Numbered from the stretch's first letter, positions 40,653 to 50,076 are shown. The stretch: DNA of 64,000 nucleotides from VRUE01 sp963805475 (GCA_963805475.1 CAWDUO010000010.1:62001-126000), one strand, 5' to 3'. Numbers and translations: made by a program. Notes: generated from the sequence alone by a model not told the origin.

Positions 40653-42193
40653 GGCGGGGGACCAAATGGCTGATCGCGGGCGGGATCGTCGTCGTGGCGG
40701 CGATCGTCGTCGTCCTGCTGGCCTCCGGCGGGGGCGGCGGGGGCGGCTACGTCGTGCGCGGCATCTTCGACAGCGGCGGCTTCATGGTCTCCGGCGAGGA
40801 GGTGCGGGTCGCGGGGGCCAACGTGGGCGAAATCGAGTCGGTGGGCGTGACGATGCCGGGCGAGGTCGACGGCTACAAGAACGGCAAGCCGATCGCCGTG
40901 CCGGGCAAAGCGGTGATCGCGATGAAGATCATCGACCCTGGCTTCCAGGACTTCCGCAGCGACGCCTCCTGCCTGATCCGGCCGCAGTCGCTGATCGGCG
41001 AGAAGTTCGTCGACTGCAACCCGACGCTGCCGCGCGCGCCGGGCTCGAAGCCGGCGCCGCCGTTGAAGAAGATCGCCGCGGGCGAACCGGGCGCCGGCCA
41101 GTATCTGCTGCCGTTCGAGAACAACAGCACCAGCGTCGACCCCGACCTGATCAACAACATCAACCAGCTCACCTACGTGCAGCGCTTCCGCCTGATCCTC
41201 AACGAACTCGGCGCCAGCTTCGCCGGGCGCGGCGCCGACGTCGAAGAAGTGGTCAAGCGCGCCAACCCGGTGCTGCGCGACGTCGACCGCGTCTTCGGCA
41301 TCCTCAACGCGCAGCGCGACGAACTGGCCCAGCTCGCCGCCGACTCCGAACGGATCCTCGGCCCGCTCTCGCGTGAGCGCCGCAGCGTCGCCGGCTTCTT
41401 CGCCAACGCCGGCGCCGCCGGGCAGGCGAGCGCCGAAAAGGGCGCCGACGTCGAAGCCTCTCTGCGCAAGTTCCCCGCCTTCCTGCGTGAGCTGCGCCGG
41501 ACGATGGCGAGCTTCGAATACTTTTCCAAGGCCGGCACGCCGGTCTCCGAATCGCTGGCCAAGGCGGCGCCGGCGCTGACCCAGGCGACGCGGGCGCTGA
41601 CCCCGTTCTCGGCCGCCTCGACCGTCTCGCTGAAGTCGCTCGGCGCCAACGGCGAAACCGCTGGGCCGAAGATCCACGCCGCCGACCCGGTCGTGCGGAA
41701 GCTCCGCGACCTCGGCCTCAGCGGCGCGACGCCGGTCTCCGAACTGGCCGAATTCCTGGTCAGCACGCGCGAACACAAGGGCTTCGACGGGCTCGCCGAC
41801 CTGATCTACAACAGCGCCGGCGCGAACAACGAATTCGACCAGTACGGCCACTTCACACGCAGCCTCACCGCGCTGACCAACTGCATCGACTACGTCACGG
41901 CGCCGACCACCGGCTGCTCGGCCAACTTCAACGGGCCGGGCTCCAGCTCGACCGCCTCGGAGTCCGACGCGATCCGCCTCTACGAGCGCCTGCAGGAAAC
42001 GCTCAGCGCGCAGAGCGGCGGCACCTCGACCGGCGTCGCCCCGGTCGAACCGCGAGCGGTGGCGCCGGGCCAGGCGAAGCCCGCCCCGGCGCCCCCCTCG
42101 CCCGGCCTCGGCGAAAGCGAAGGGCTCGGCGCGAAGGCGAAGGCGACGACCTCCTCCCAGCGCGCACTCCTCGACTATCTGCTGGGGCCATGA
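40649..42193 (+). CDS. Mce-family protein 2
   Basis: A 514-residue Mce protein. The anchor is WLIAGGIVVVAAIVVVLLAS, and the MCE domain contains FMVSGEEVRVAGANVGEIES. It differs from the others in having FLDFR-like FQDFRSDASCLIRPQSLIGE and a long C-terminal region. The region has paired cysteines near NCIDYVTAPTTGCSANF and a Pro/Ala-rich end. ATG 40649 overlaps the previous stop. The following gap to the third Mce gene is the decayed hairpin D3. Confidence 0.9.
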   Translation: MRRGTKWLIAGGIVVVAAIVVVLLASGGGGGGGYVVRGIFDSGGFMVSGEEVRVAGANVGEIESVGVTMPGEVDGYKNGKPIAVPGKAVIAMKIIDPGFQDFRSDASCLIRPQSLIGEKFVDCNPTLPRAPGSKPAPPLKKIAAGEPGAGQYLLPFENNSTSVDPDLINNINQLTYVQRFRLILNELGASFAGRGADVEEVVKRANPVLRDVDRVFGILNAQRDELAQLAADSERILGPLSRERRSVAGFFANAGAAGQASAEKGADVEASLRKFPAFLRELRRTMASFEYFSKAGTPVSESLAKAAPALTQATRALTPFSAASTVSLKSLGANGETAGPKIHAADPVVRKLRDLGLSGATPVSELAEFLVSTREHKGFDGLADLIYNSAGANNEFDQYGHFTRSLTALTNCIDYVTAPTTGCSANFNGPGSSSTASESDAIRLYERLQETLSAQSGGTSTGVAPVEPRAVAPGQAKPAPAPPSPGLGESEGLGAKAKATTSSQRALLDYLLGP

Positions 42194-42254
42194 GCGCGGA
42201 GCGACCAAGCATGCATATCTGGTTCTCTGCGCCGGGAGCGGAGCGCGAAAATTT
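42194..42254. repeat. Probable decayed copy of hairpin family D (D3)
   Basis: The 61-nt gap between Mce genes 2 and 3 contains TGCATATCTGGTTCTC (42212-42227), resembling the D loop. After it come GGGAGCGGAGCGC, resembling the D2 flank GGGAGCAGAGCAC. The long self-complementary stem seen in D1 and D2 is not present, so this looks like a degenerate remnant. Confidence 0.45.
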
Positions 42255-42257
42255 GTG

Positions 42258-43655
42258 ATGAGGAACCGCGGCGGCATACAGGGGGTGGCGAGCAGCCCGG
42301 CGATCGTCGGGGCGGTGACCGTGCTGGTCGTGGTCGTCGCCGTCTTCCTCGCCTACAACGCCAACAACGGCCTGCCCTTCGTCTCCACCTACGACCTCAA
42401 GGCGCGGGTGCCGAACGCCGACGCGCTGGTCGACAACAACGAGGTGCGGATCGGCGGCTCGCGAGTCGGCGTGGTTAAGGAAGTAACGCCGGTCCAGCTG
42501 CCCAGCGGCCGCGTCGTCGCCGAACTCAGCCTCAGCCTCAACAAGAGCGCCGAACCGATCCCGGCGAACTCGACGATGATCATCCGCCCCAAATCGCCGC
42601 TCGGCCTCAAGTACCTGCAGATCGTCCCCGGCGACTCCTCGCGCGGCCTGAAGGCGGGCGGAACGATCCCGCTCGCGGCGGCGCGGCCCGAACCGGTCGA
42701 CATCGACCAGTTCTTCGACATGTTCGACGCGAAGACCCGCACCGCGATCCAGCGCAACAACGCCGGCTTCGGCAACGCCTTCGCCGGCCGCGGCCCGCAG
42801 ATCAACGCTGCCCTCGGCAGCCTCCGCGAACTGACCGAAAGCAGCCAGCCGGTGCTGCGCACGCTGGTCGCGCCGGGCACCCGCTTCGGGCCCTTCTGGG
42901 AAGCGCTGGAGGCTCTCTCCGCCACCGTCGCCCCGGTCGCCGAGCAGCAGGCGAGCATGTTCGTCGCCCTTGACCGCACCTTCGCCGCCTTCGCCCGCGT
43001 CTCCCGCCCCTACATCCAGGAAACGATCGTCAAAGGCCCGCCGACGCTCGACTCGCTGACCGCCGACCTGCCCGCCCTGCGCCCCTTCTTCCGCGACGCG
43101 GGCCGCTTCTTCACCGCCTTCAAGCCCGGCGCCAAGGCGCTGGGCGAGACCTCGCCGACGATAAACGCGGCCCTGCGCGCCGGCATCCCGGCGCTCAACC
43201 GCTCGCCGCGGCTGTACGCGCAGCTGACGCCGACGGCGGAAGCGCTGCTCGACTTCCAGAACGAGGACGGCGTCTTCAACGGGCTCGACCTGCTGATCGA
43301 CACCAACGAAGTCCTCGCCCCGGCGATCGAGCACATCGCCCCGGCGCAGGTCACCTGCCAGTACCTCAGCATCGCCGCGACCAACCTCGCCGACGCCTTC
43401 AGCGAATCGAACGGCAAAGCCAACTGGCTGAGCGCGATCACCTTCGAGGCCCCCGACGGCCCCAACGCCGAGTCGCAGCCCTCCTCGGCGCCGGCGAACG
43501 GCCCCAGCGGCAAGAACCACCTCCACTTCAACCCCTACCCGAAGACCGGGCAGGGCGGCGTCTGCGAAGCCGGCAACGAGCACTACGCGCCGGGCCAGAC
43601 GGTGATCGGCCACTCACCGAGCCTGTGGGCGAAGACGACCAGGGGAGAAGGCTGA
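42258..43655 (+). CDS. Mce-family protein 3
   Basis: A 465-residue Mce protein with anchor VGAVTVLVVVVAVFLAYNAN. The MCE domain contains LVDNNEVRIGGSRVGVVKEV and ends near SPLGLKYLQIVPG. A helical rod follows. Cysteine occurs in QVTCQYLSIAATN, and the end is polar. GTG 42255 immediately before ATG 42258 is an alternative start. It lies after gap D3, and the next gene starts 2 nt beyond its stop. Confidence 0.9.
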   Translation: MRNRGGIQGVASSPAIVGAVTVLVVVVAVFLAYNANNGLPFVSTYDLKARVPNADALVDNNEVRIGGSRVGVVKEVTPVQLPSGRVVAELSLSLNKSAEPIPANSTMIIRPKSPLGLKYLQIVPGDSSRGLKAGGTIPLAAARPEPVDIDQFFDMFDAKTRTAIQRNNAGFGNAFAGRGPQINAALGSLRELTESSQPVLRTLVAPGTRFGPFWEALEALSATVAPVAEQQASMFVALDRTFAAFARVSRPYIQETIVKGPPTLDSLTADLPALRPFFRDAGRFFTAFKPGAKALGETSPTINAALRAGIPALNRSPRLYAQLTPTAEALLDFQNEDGVFNGLDLLIDTNEVLAPAIEHIAPAQVTCQYLSIAATNLADAFSESNGKANWLSAITFEAPDGPNAESQPSSAPANGPSGKNHLHFNPYPKTGQGGVCEAGNEHYAPGQTVIGHSPSLWAKTTRGEG

Positions 43656-43657
43656 GA

Positions 43658-45163
43658 ATGGGACGCTTGCCGGAGCGCGACACGAGGGCCGGGGCGACGG
43701 ACGCCCGCATCAAGTGGCGGCCGAGCAACGCGACGATCGCGATCGTCTTCATCCTCGTCTTCACGGTCGGCCCCTACCTGGCCTTCACCAAACACGTCCC
43801 CTTCACCGGCTACGGCTACACGCTCAACGCCACCTTCTCCAACGGGGTCAACATCTCGACCAACTCGCCGGTGCGGATCGCCGGCGTCGACGTCGGCAAA
43901 GTGATCTCGGTCGGTCGCGACGGCGACAACACCAAGGTCACCTTTAACGTCGAAGGCAAGGGCCGGCCGATCCACGACGACGCCTACGCGGAGATCAAGC
44001 CCCGCATCTTTCTCGAGGGCAACTTCTTCATCGACCTCAAGCCCGGCAGCCCGAGCGCGCCGGAATTCGACAGCGGCGGGACGATCCCGGTCAGCCGCAC
44101 CTCGACCGCGCTGCAGCTCGACCAGATCCTGACCTCGCTGCAGTCGCCCGTGCGGGCCGACCTCAGCCGCCTGCTGGAGAGCTACGGGGAAGCGTTGACT
44201 CACAAGCCGACGGCGGCCGAAGACGCCACCCAGCTGCCCGAGGTGAAAGGAAAGAGCGGCGCCGAAGGGCTCAACGGGGCGCTCAAATACGGCGGCGAAG
44301 CCGGCCGCTACAGCGCCCAGGTGACCAACGCCTTCCTCGGCACCAGCCCGGGCGACCTCTCGCGCATGGTGGCGGGCGCCGGCCGGACCTTCGGCGCCTT
44401 CGCCCGGCGCGAGGCCGACCTGCAGGGGCTGATCGTCAACTTCGACATCTTCACCGGGGCGCTGGCGGCGCAGTCTCGGAACCTCGCGACAACGGTGCAG
44501 CGGCTGGCGCCGACGCTGGCGGTGGGCCGCAGGTCCCTCGTCAACCTCAACCGCACGCTGCCGCCGCTGCGCGCCTGGGCGATCGAGTTCCGCCCCGCCG
44601 TCGCCGAGCTGCCGGGGCTGATCGCGGCGGGCCGTCCCTGGCTGGCGCAGGCCCGGCCGCTGCTCTCGGGCAAAGAGGGCGGTGGGGCCGCCAGGCTGCT
44701 GGAGGAATCGACCCCGCCGCTCACCCGCGCCACCCAGGCGGGCGCGGCGAGCACGATCCCGCAGATCAACCGGATCAGCCTCTGCACGAGCAAGGTCTTC
44801 GTGCCGACCGGCAACGAGACGATCCACGACCGCTTCGAAACCGGCCCCAACTACCGCGAGTTCTTCTACTACCTGGCCGATTTCTCCGGCTGGGGCCAGA
44901 ACTTCGACGGCAACGGCCCCTACCTCAAGGTCCAGCCCGGCGGCGGCGGCACGCTGGTCAAGCTCGAAAACCCGGGGGGCAACCTGACCACGGACAAACA
45001 GGACTGGGCGCACGTGGTCGAAGCGCCCGCCGGGATCCAGCCCCAGCTCGGCGGCCGGCCGCCGAAGAAGCCGGAAGTGCGCTGCTCGACCCAGCCCGTC
45101 CCCGACGTCAACGGCGGGCTCGGCCAGGTCGGCCCGGCCCAGTTCACGGTGGCGAGTCCATGA
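43658..45163 (+). CDS. Mce-family protein 4
   Basis: A 501-residue Mce protein. A basic cytoplasmic start (KWRPSN) precedes the anchor ATIAIVFILVFTVGPYLAF. The MCE domain carries STNSPVRIAGVDVGKVISVG and RIFLEGNFFIDLKPGSPSAP. The helical region is followed by a long C-terminal section with LCTSK and a conserved-looking FSGWGQNFDGNGPYLKVQPG. ATG 43658 is 2 nt after the third Mce stop; an upstream in-frame GTG inside that gene is less likely. Confidence 0.9.
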   Translation: MGRLPERDTRAGATDARIKWRPSNATIAIVFILVFTVGPYLAFTKHVPFTGYGYTLNATFSNGVNISTNSPVRIAGVDVGKVISVGRDGDNTKVTFNVEGKGRPIHDDAYAEIKPRIFLEGNFFIDLKPGSPSAPEFDSGGTIPVSRTSTALQLDQILTSLQSPVRADLSRLLESYGEALTHKPTAAEDATQLPEVKGKSGAEGLNGALKYGGEAGRYSAQVTNAFLGTSPGDLSRMVAGAGRTFGAFARREADLQGLIVNFDIFTGALAAQSRNLATTVQRLAPTLAVGRRSLVNLNRTLPPLRAWAIEFRPAVAELPGLIAAGRPWLAQARPLLSGKEGGGAARLLEESTPPLTRATQAGAASTIPQINRISLCTSKVFVPTGNETIHDRFETGPNYREFFYYLADFSGWGQNFDGNGPYLKVQPGGGGTLVKLENPGGNLTTDKQDWAHVVEAPAGIQPQLGGRPPKKPEVRCSTQPVPDVNGGLGQVGPAQFTVASP

Positions 45164-46608
45164 CCGAGCGCGAGCCCCACGTGAGCCGCTGGCGGCACTT
45201 CCGCACCTCGCTCGTGCGGCAGTCCCGCGGGCGCGGCAAGGACACGATCGCGATCGCGCTCCTGACCGTGGCCGCGATCGTGATGACGCTGTGGATCTTC
45301 ACCCAGCAGAACGCCTCGCTTCCCGCCTGGGTCCCCTTCGCCGGCGAAGAATTCGACCACGTCTCGGCCGACTTCAGCGACGCCCAGGCGGTGACGCCGG
45401 GGCAGGGCCAGGCGGTCGTGATCGCCGGCATCCAGGTCGGCAAGATCGAATCGGTCGACCTCGAAGACGGGCATGCCGTCGTCGGCATGCAGATCGAGCC
45501 CCGGTATATGCCGCTGATCCACCCCGACGCGACGCTGCTGCTGCGGCCGAAAACCAACCTCAACGACATGACGGTCGAGATCTCCCCCGGCAGCGGCGGC
45601 AAGCCGGTCGAAGACGGCTACCGCTTCCCGCTCTCCCGGACCGAACCGAGCATCCAGTTCGAATCCTTCCTCGCCCAGTTCGACACCGACACGCAGCGCT
45701 ACCTGCAGCTCCTCCTCGCCGGCGGCGCCCAGGGGATCGGCGGCCGCGGCCGCCAGCTCGGCAACGCCTTCCGCCGCTTCCAGCCCTTTGCCCACTACAT
45801 CGCCAAGCTCAACCGCGCGGTCGCCCAGCGCCGCGTCGCGCTGGCCCGCACGATCCACGACTTCGGCCTGCTGACGACCGAGCTGGGCCGCCACGACGCC
45901 GAGATCGAACGCTTCGTCACCTCCTCCAAGGACGCGCTCGGCAACTTCGCCAACCAGCAGGACGCGATCCAGGAAACGCTGCGCGAATTCCCCTCCACGC
46001 TGACCGCGCTGCGCTCGGCGCTCGCCGCCTCGAACCGCTTCTCCGAAGCTACGCGCCCGGCGCTGCTCGGCCTGATCCCGCAGGCGCAGGCCTCGGTGCC
46101 GGCGTTCAAGGCGAACGAACAGTTCTTCAGACAGACCACCGGGCCGATCCGCGACCAGGTCCGCCCGTTCACCCGCCAGGTGCGCCCGGTGCTGACCCAC
46201 CTCAACGAAGCCGCGCCCGGCTTCCACACGTCGGTGAGCGAATTCGGCGCCTCGCTGGGCGCCTTCAACAGCTTCCTCAACGAGCTCGCCTACAAGCCGA
46301 AGGGCAGCAGGCAGAGCTTCCTCTTCTACCTGCCCTGGGTGAACCACGACATCAACGCGAGCTTCAACCTCGCCGACGGCGGCGGCCCGGTCGCCAGGGC
46401 GGTCGCCTCGCTCTCCTGCAACGGCTCCTACCTCGCCTACAGCCTGACCCAGCCGCGCAAACTCCCCGACGGCAGCCTGCAGCAGTTGAAGCCGTACCTG
46501 AGGACGCTGCTACAGGGCGTCCGCATCCCGGCTCCCAAGGAACTGCCTCCCATCCCCGCCGACCCGAACCTGCCAAACGTCTCCTGCGGACCGGAAACCG
46601 GAGAATGA
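45160..46608 (+). CDS. Mce-family protein 5
   Basis: A 482-residue Mce protein: cytoplasmic N-terminus about 35 residues, anchor TIAIALLTVAAIVMTLWIF, and MCE domain with GQAVVIAGIQVGKIESVDLE. Then come LLLRPKTNLNDMTVEISPGS and a helical stalk. The C-terminal section includes YLPWVNHDINASFNLADGGG and ends with a Cys in NVSCGPETGE. ATG 45160 overlaps the preceding stop and the next gene overlaps its stop (ATGA). Confidence 0.9.
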   Translation: MTEREPHVSRWRHFRTSLVRQSRGRGKDTIAIALLTVAAIVMTLWIFTQQNASLPAWVPFAGEEFDHVSADFSDAQAVTPGQGQAVVIAGIQVGKIESVDLEDGHAVVGMQIEPRYMPLIHPDATLLLRPKTNLNDMTVEISPGSGGKPVEDGYRFPLSRTEPSIQFESFLAQFDTDTQRYLQLLLAGGAQGIGGRGRQLGNAFRRFQPFAHYIAKLNRAVAQRRVALARTIHDFGLLTTELGRHDAEIERFVTSSKDALGNFANQQDAIQETLREFPSTLTALRSALAASNRFSEATRPALLGLIPQAQASVPAFKANEQFFRQTTGPIRDQVRPFTRQVRPVLTHLNEAAPGFHTSVSEFGASLGAFNSFLNELAYKPKGSRQSFLFYLPWVNHDINASFNLADGGGPVARAVASLSCNGSYLAYSLTQPRKLPDGSLQQLKPYLRTLLQGVRIPAPKELPPIPADPNLPNVSCGPETGE

Positions 46609-48152
46609 GCAAGAAAGCCCCCAGCACAGCCCAGCTTCTCGTGATCGCCGGCTTCGCCCTGTCGTGTTTCGGCATCCTGCTCTTCCTCTGGATCACCTTC
46701 GGCGGGCCGACCCCGTTCAAGGCGCGCCCGTACGAGGTCAAGATTCCCTTCCAGGAGGCGACCCAGCTCGCCGAACAGTCCGACGTGCGCATCTCCGGCG
46801 TCTCGGTTGGCAAAGTGCAGTCGATCGAAGAGTCGCCCGACGGCAAGCAGGCGCAGGCGACGGTCGACATCGACGACAAGTACGCGCCGCTGCCCATCGG
46901 CACACGGGCGATCCTGCGCACCAAGACGCTGCTCGGCGAGACCTACGTCGAACTCACCCCGGGCGATCGCAAGGGGCCGACGCTGCACGACGGCGCCGCC
47001 CTGCCCAGGGCCAACGTCGCCGAATCGGTGCAGCTCGACGAGATCTTCCGCACCTTCAACGAGCCGACCCGCCGCGCGTTCCAGGAATGGATGCAGGAAG
47101 GCGCCACGGCGATCGCCGGCCAGGGCGGCTCGCTCTCGACCGCGTTCGCCGAATTCAACCCCTTCTTCAGCGAATTCAACCGCCTCTTCCGCCTGCTCGA
47201 CACGCAGCGGCTCGCCGTGCACCAGCTGTTCCGCAACGGCACCACGGCGCTCAGCGCGCTACGCGGCCGCGAAGGCCAGCTGGCGAGCTTGATCCGCAAC
47301 TCGAACGCCGTCTTCAGCACCACCGCGGCGCGCGATCGCGACATCGAAGCGCTGTTCCGCGCCTTCCCGACCTTCGAGGACGAGCAGCGCCTCACCTTCA
47401 ACCGCCTGAAGACGTTCGCCCTCAACGCCGATCCGCTGTTCCGCCAGCTCGTGCCCGCCGCCAAGCAGCTCTCGCCGACGCTGATCGCCTTCTCGCGCCT
47501 GGCGCCGCAGGCCAAGGGGCTGTTCGAAGGGCTGGAACCGGTGATCGACCGCGCCCCCAGCGGGCTCGGCTCGCTGCGCAAGTTCCTGCGCGCCGACTTC
47601 CCGGTGCTGCTGCGGGCGCTGGACCCGTTCCTGCGCAACCTCAACCCGATCCTCAGCGGGCTCGGCCTCTACAGGAACGAGGTCACCTCGCTGTTCGGCA
47701 ACGCCGCGGCCGCGACCAACGCCGTCCACCTCAGCCCGCAGGGCGAACAGATCCACTACCTGCGCCTGCTCGGCCCGCTCGGCCCCGAATCGCTCGCCAC
47801 CTACGACACCCGCACGACCACCAACCGCAACAGCGCCTACAGCCAGCCCCGCTACGCCTCGCGGCTCGCCAGGGGCCTGCTCAACTTCCACACCTCCCAG
47901 TGCGGCGGCGGGATCACCGCCCACCTCGATCCCGACACGCCTAACGAACCGGCCTTCAGCGAACGGACCGAAGGGGACGCGGCGCTGGCCAAGGACTTCT
48001 ACGAACGGCTCAAGCACTACGCCTTCGCCGACCAGGAAGACTCCTCCTCGATCCCCGCCCCGGGCTGCGAAGCGCAGGCGCCGTTCGAGCCGATCTACGG
48101 CAGCGGCCCAGCGACGATCTACCAGCACACGCTCGAACAGAGCGGCGAATAG
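46605..48152 (+). CDS. Mce-family protein 6
   Basis: A 515-residue Mce protein with anchor LVIAGFALSCFGILLFLWI near the N-terminus. The MCE domain contains EQSDVRISGVSVGKVQSIEE and RTKTLLGETYVELTPGD. The helical region has regular hydrophobic repeats, and a C-terminal section contains two cysteines (SQCGGGI, APGCEAQ). It is the last of the six Mce genes; a strong terminator-like hairpin at 48175 follows 22 nt after the stop. Confidence 0.9.
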   Translation: MSKKAPSTAQLLVIAGFALSCFGILLFLWITFGGPTPFKARPYEVKIPFQEATQLAEQSDVRISGVSVGKVQSIEESPDGKQAQATVDIDDKYAPLPIGTRAILRTKTLLGETYVELTPGDRKGPTLHDGAALPRANVAESVQLDEIFRTFNEPTRRAFQEWMQEGATAIAGQGGSLSTAFAEFNPFFSEFNRLFRLLDTQRLAVHQLFRNGTTALSALRGREGQLASLIRNSNAVFSTTAARDRDIEALFRAFPTFEDEQRLTFNRLKTFALNADPLFRQLVPAAKQLSPTLIAFSRLAPQAKGLFEGLEPVIDRAPSGLGSLRKFLRADFPVLLRALDPFLRNLNPILSGLGLYRNEVTSLFGNAAAATNAVHLSPQGEQIHYLRLLGPLGPESLATYDTRTTTNRNSAYSQPRYASRLARGLLNFHTSQCGGGITAHLDPDTPNEPAFSERTEGDAALAKDFYERLKHYAFADQEDSSSIPAPGCEAQAPFEPIYGSGPATIYQHTLEQSGE

Positions 48153-48174
48153 GCGCAAAGTTCCGAGCACGAAA

Positions 48175-48200
48175 AAGGGCGGCCCGGGGGCCGCCCTTTC
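48175..48200. terminator. Terminator after the Mce operon
   Basis: AAAGGGCGGC (48175-48184) pairs perfectly with GCCGCCCTTT (48191-48200) around a 6-nt loop. A-rich sequence precedes it and T-rich sequence follows. It is placed between convergent genes and could stop transcription in both directions. Confidence 0.8.
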
Positions 48201-48234
48201 TCTCGCCCCGCTCAGGCGGGGGATTGCCGTGCGT

Positions 48235-49029
48235 TCAGCCCTTCGGCGTGCAGGGAACCGCGAGGCTGCCCTTGAGCACCGTCTGGGCGGCGACTCCGGG
48301 TTCCTTCGCTTCGTTCTTGAACAGCACCTTCGGCACGCTGACCTTGAAGACGCCGTCGGGGCATTTGGCTTCGAAGTAGCCGACCTTCTTGCCCTTGTAG
48401 CTGTAGGTCTTTCCGAGCTTGAAGTTGAAATCAAGCGCGGAGCCGCTGCCGCCGGCGATCACCGGAATTTTCGCCACGGACTTGATCCCGCTGCCGCTGC
48501 GCTTGATCGTCACGTTGGTGACGATCGCAGCCGGCACCGGCACGGTGATGAACGTGTGGATCAGCAGCGTCACCTTGCCGCCCTTTTCGCCGCCGTTGAA
48601 GACCAGCAGCGGGCTCGGCACCTCGATCGGCTTCTGTTCGGGGAAGGCGATCTCCGCGTCGGCCTTGCCTTCACCCAGAATCGCCTTGCCGCAGACCTTC
48701 TTCGCCGCGTTGGTGTCGCGCGCCTCGAGCTGGCCCGCCTTGCAGACCGGGAAGCCCTTGACGTTGACCTTCACGTCCTTGTCGATGTTGACCTGGGTTT
48801 CCCTGAAGGCCGACGGGTGAGTCCCGTCGCTGGTCTTGATCTTGCCGAAGATGTGTGTGGTCACCGGCGTGTACTTGTTCTTCGGCAGCGCCTTCGGCGA
48901 GGTGGTGCCGCCGAAGGTGACGATCAGGTCGCCGGCCCGCAGCGTCGTGCTAACCGCGCTCGCGACCGCCGCGACGCTCAGGGACGCTACCGCGGTAACG
49001 GCGAGCGCCAGCATCAGCTTCTTACGCAT
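48235..49029 (-). CDS. Secreted four-cysteine protein, paralogue 3
   Basis: A 264-residue protein of the same group as 34165, 35081 and 49126, most similar to the last. The signal peptide is MRKKLMLALAVTAVASLSVA. Landmarks are TLRAGDLIVTFGGTTSPKAL, KTSDGTHPSAFRETQ, FPVCKAGQLEARDT, AKKVCGKAILGEG, IPVIAGGSGSALDFNFKLG, AKCPDG and a terminal VPCTPKG. Four cysteines align with the group. The ATG at 49029 follows AAAAGGAGAGAAGAG, a good ribosome-binding site. It converges with the Mce operon. Confidence 0.82.
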   Translation of the reverse strand: MRKKLMLALAVTAVASLSVAAVASAVSTTLRAGDLIVTFGGTTSPKALPKNKYTPVTTHIFGKIKTSDGTHPSAFRETQVNIDKDVKVNVKGFPVCKAGQLEARDTNAAKKVCGKAILGEGKADAEIAFPEQKPIEVPSPLLVFNGGEKGGKVTLLIHTFITVPVPAAIVTNVTIKRSGSGIKSVAKIPVIAGGSGSALDFNFKLGKTYSYKGKKVGYFEAKCPDGVFKVSVPKVLFKNEAKEPGVAAQTVLKGSLAVPCTPKG

Positions 49030-49094
49030 TCTCTTCTCTCCTTTTGGCCCTGCCCGTTCGAGCCGCGGCCGTCGAAAAGCCATTTAATCCCGCT

Positions 49095-49118
49095 TCAAAG
49101 CTAGCAGGCGAGCTTTGA
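49095..49118 (-). repeat. Small hairpin between paralogues 3 and 4
   Basis: TCAAAGCT (49095-49102) and AGCTTTGA (49111-49118) form a perfect 8-bp stem in the 96-nt gap between two same-strand paralogues. No T-tract follows, so termination is uncertain; it may separate their mRNAs. Confidence 0.4.
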
Positions 49119-49125
49119 GTTGCCG

Positions 49126-49932
49126 TTAGCCGCGTCCCGGCTTGCAGGGCGTGACCAGACTCCCTCTGAGCACCGTCTGCGGCGCCACGCCGGGGATTCG
49201 CGCTTCGTTCTTGAACAGGGTCTTGGTCGTCCGCACCTTGAACTTGCCGTCCGGGCAGCGCGCCATCAGGACGCTGCGCTTGCGGTGGCGGAAGCGGAAG
49301 TAGCGCTTGACCTGGAAGCTGAAGTCGAGCGCCGAGCCGCTGCCGCCGGCGATCACCGGGATCTTGGCGACGCCGTGAATGCCGAAGCGGCCCTTGTGCT
49401 GGCGCTTCAGCGTCACCTGGGTGACGATCGCGGCGGGAACCGGGACGGTGATGAAGGTGTGGATCAGCAGCTTCGTCGTGCCGCCGCGGGTGCCGCCGTT
49501 GAAGACGAGCAGCGGGCTCGGCACCTTGATCGGCGCCTGTTCGGGGAAGGCGATCTCGGCGTGCGCCACCCCGTGCCCGACGATCGTCTTGCCGCAGACG
49601 CGCTTCGCCGCCCTGGTGTCGCGCGCCTCGAGCTGGCCGGCCTTGCAGACGGGCAGGCCCCTGGAGTTGACGAGGACGTTGCGGTCGATGTCGAACTGCG
49701 CTTCGCGGAAGGCCGACGGGTGGGTGCCGTCGCTGGTCTTGACCTTGCCGAAGATCTTCGCCGAGATCGGCGCGAAGCGGTGGCGCGGCAGCTTCTTCGG
49801 AGCCACGTTGCCGCCGAAGGTGACGATCAGGTTGCCCGCGCGCAGGGTGATCTGCGTCGCGTTGGCGACGGCGGCGGCACTGAGCGCGAGCACCGCGCTG
49901 AGGGCGAGCGCCAGGACGAGGTTTCTACGCAT
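49126..49932 (-). CDS. Secreted four-cysteine protein, paralogue 4
   Basis: A 268-residue exported protein: MRRNLVLALALSAVLALSAA signal, then the group's landmarks TLRAGNLIVTFGGNVAPKKL, KTSDGTHPSAFREAQ and GLPVCKAGQLEARDT. AKRVCGKTIVGHG, IPVIAGGSGSALDFSFQ, ARCPDGKF and TPCKPG follow. It is clearly a tandem duplicate of the gene at 48235. AAAGGAG 13 nt before the ATG is a good ribosome-binding site. The 144-nt region upstream has no gene. Confidence 0.82.
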   Translation of the reverse strand: MRRNLVLALALSAVLALSAAAVANATQITLRAGNLIVTFGGNVAPKKLPRHRFAPISAKIFGKVKTSDGTHPSAFREAQFDIDRNVLVNSRGLPVCKAGQLEARDTRAAKRVCGKTIVGHGVAHAEIAFPEQAPIKVPSPLLVFNGGTRGGTTKLLIHTFITVPVPAAIVTQVTLKRQHKGRFGIHGVAKIPVIAGGSGSALDFSFQVKRYFRFRHRKRSVLMARCPDGKFKVRTTKTLFKNEARIPGVAPQTVLRGSLVTPCKPGRG

Positions 49933-50076
49933 GGCTGTATATCTCTCCTTTGGGAGCCGGCCGGGGGCGGGCTCCGGTCGAAGGACGTGTCTGTCCCACC
50001 GGTGGCCGAACTACCCTGCCCCGGCCTTTTCATAACCCGCCCGGGGCGCGAAAAGAGCGGCTCGGCGTCGGGGCAG

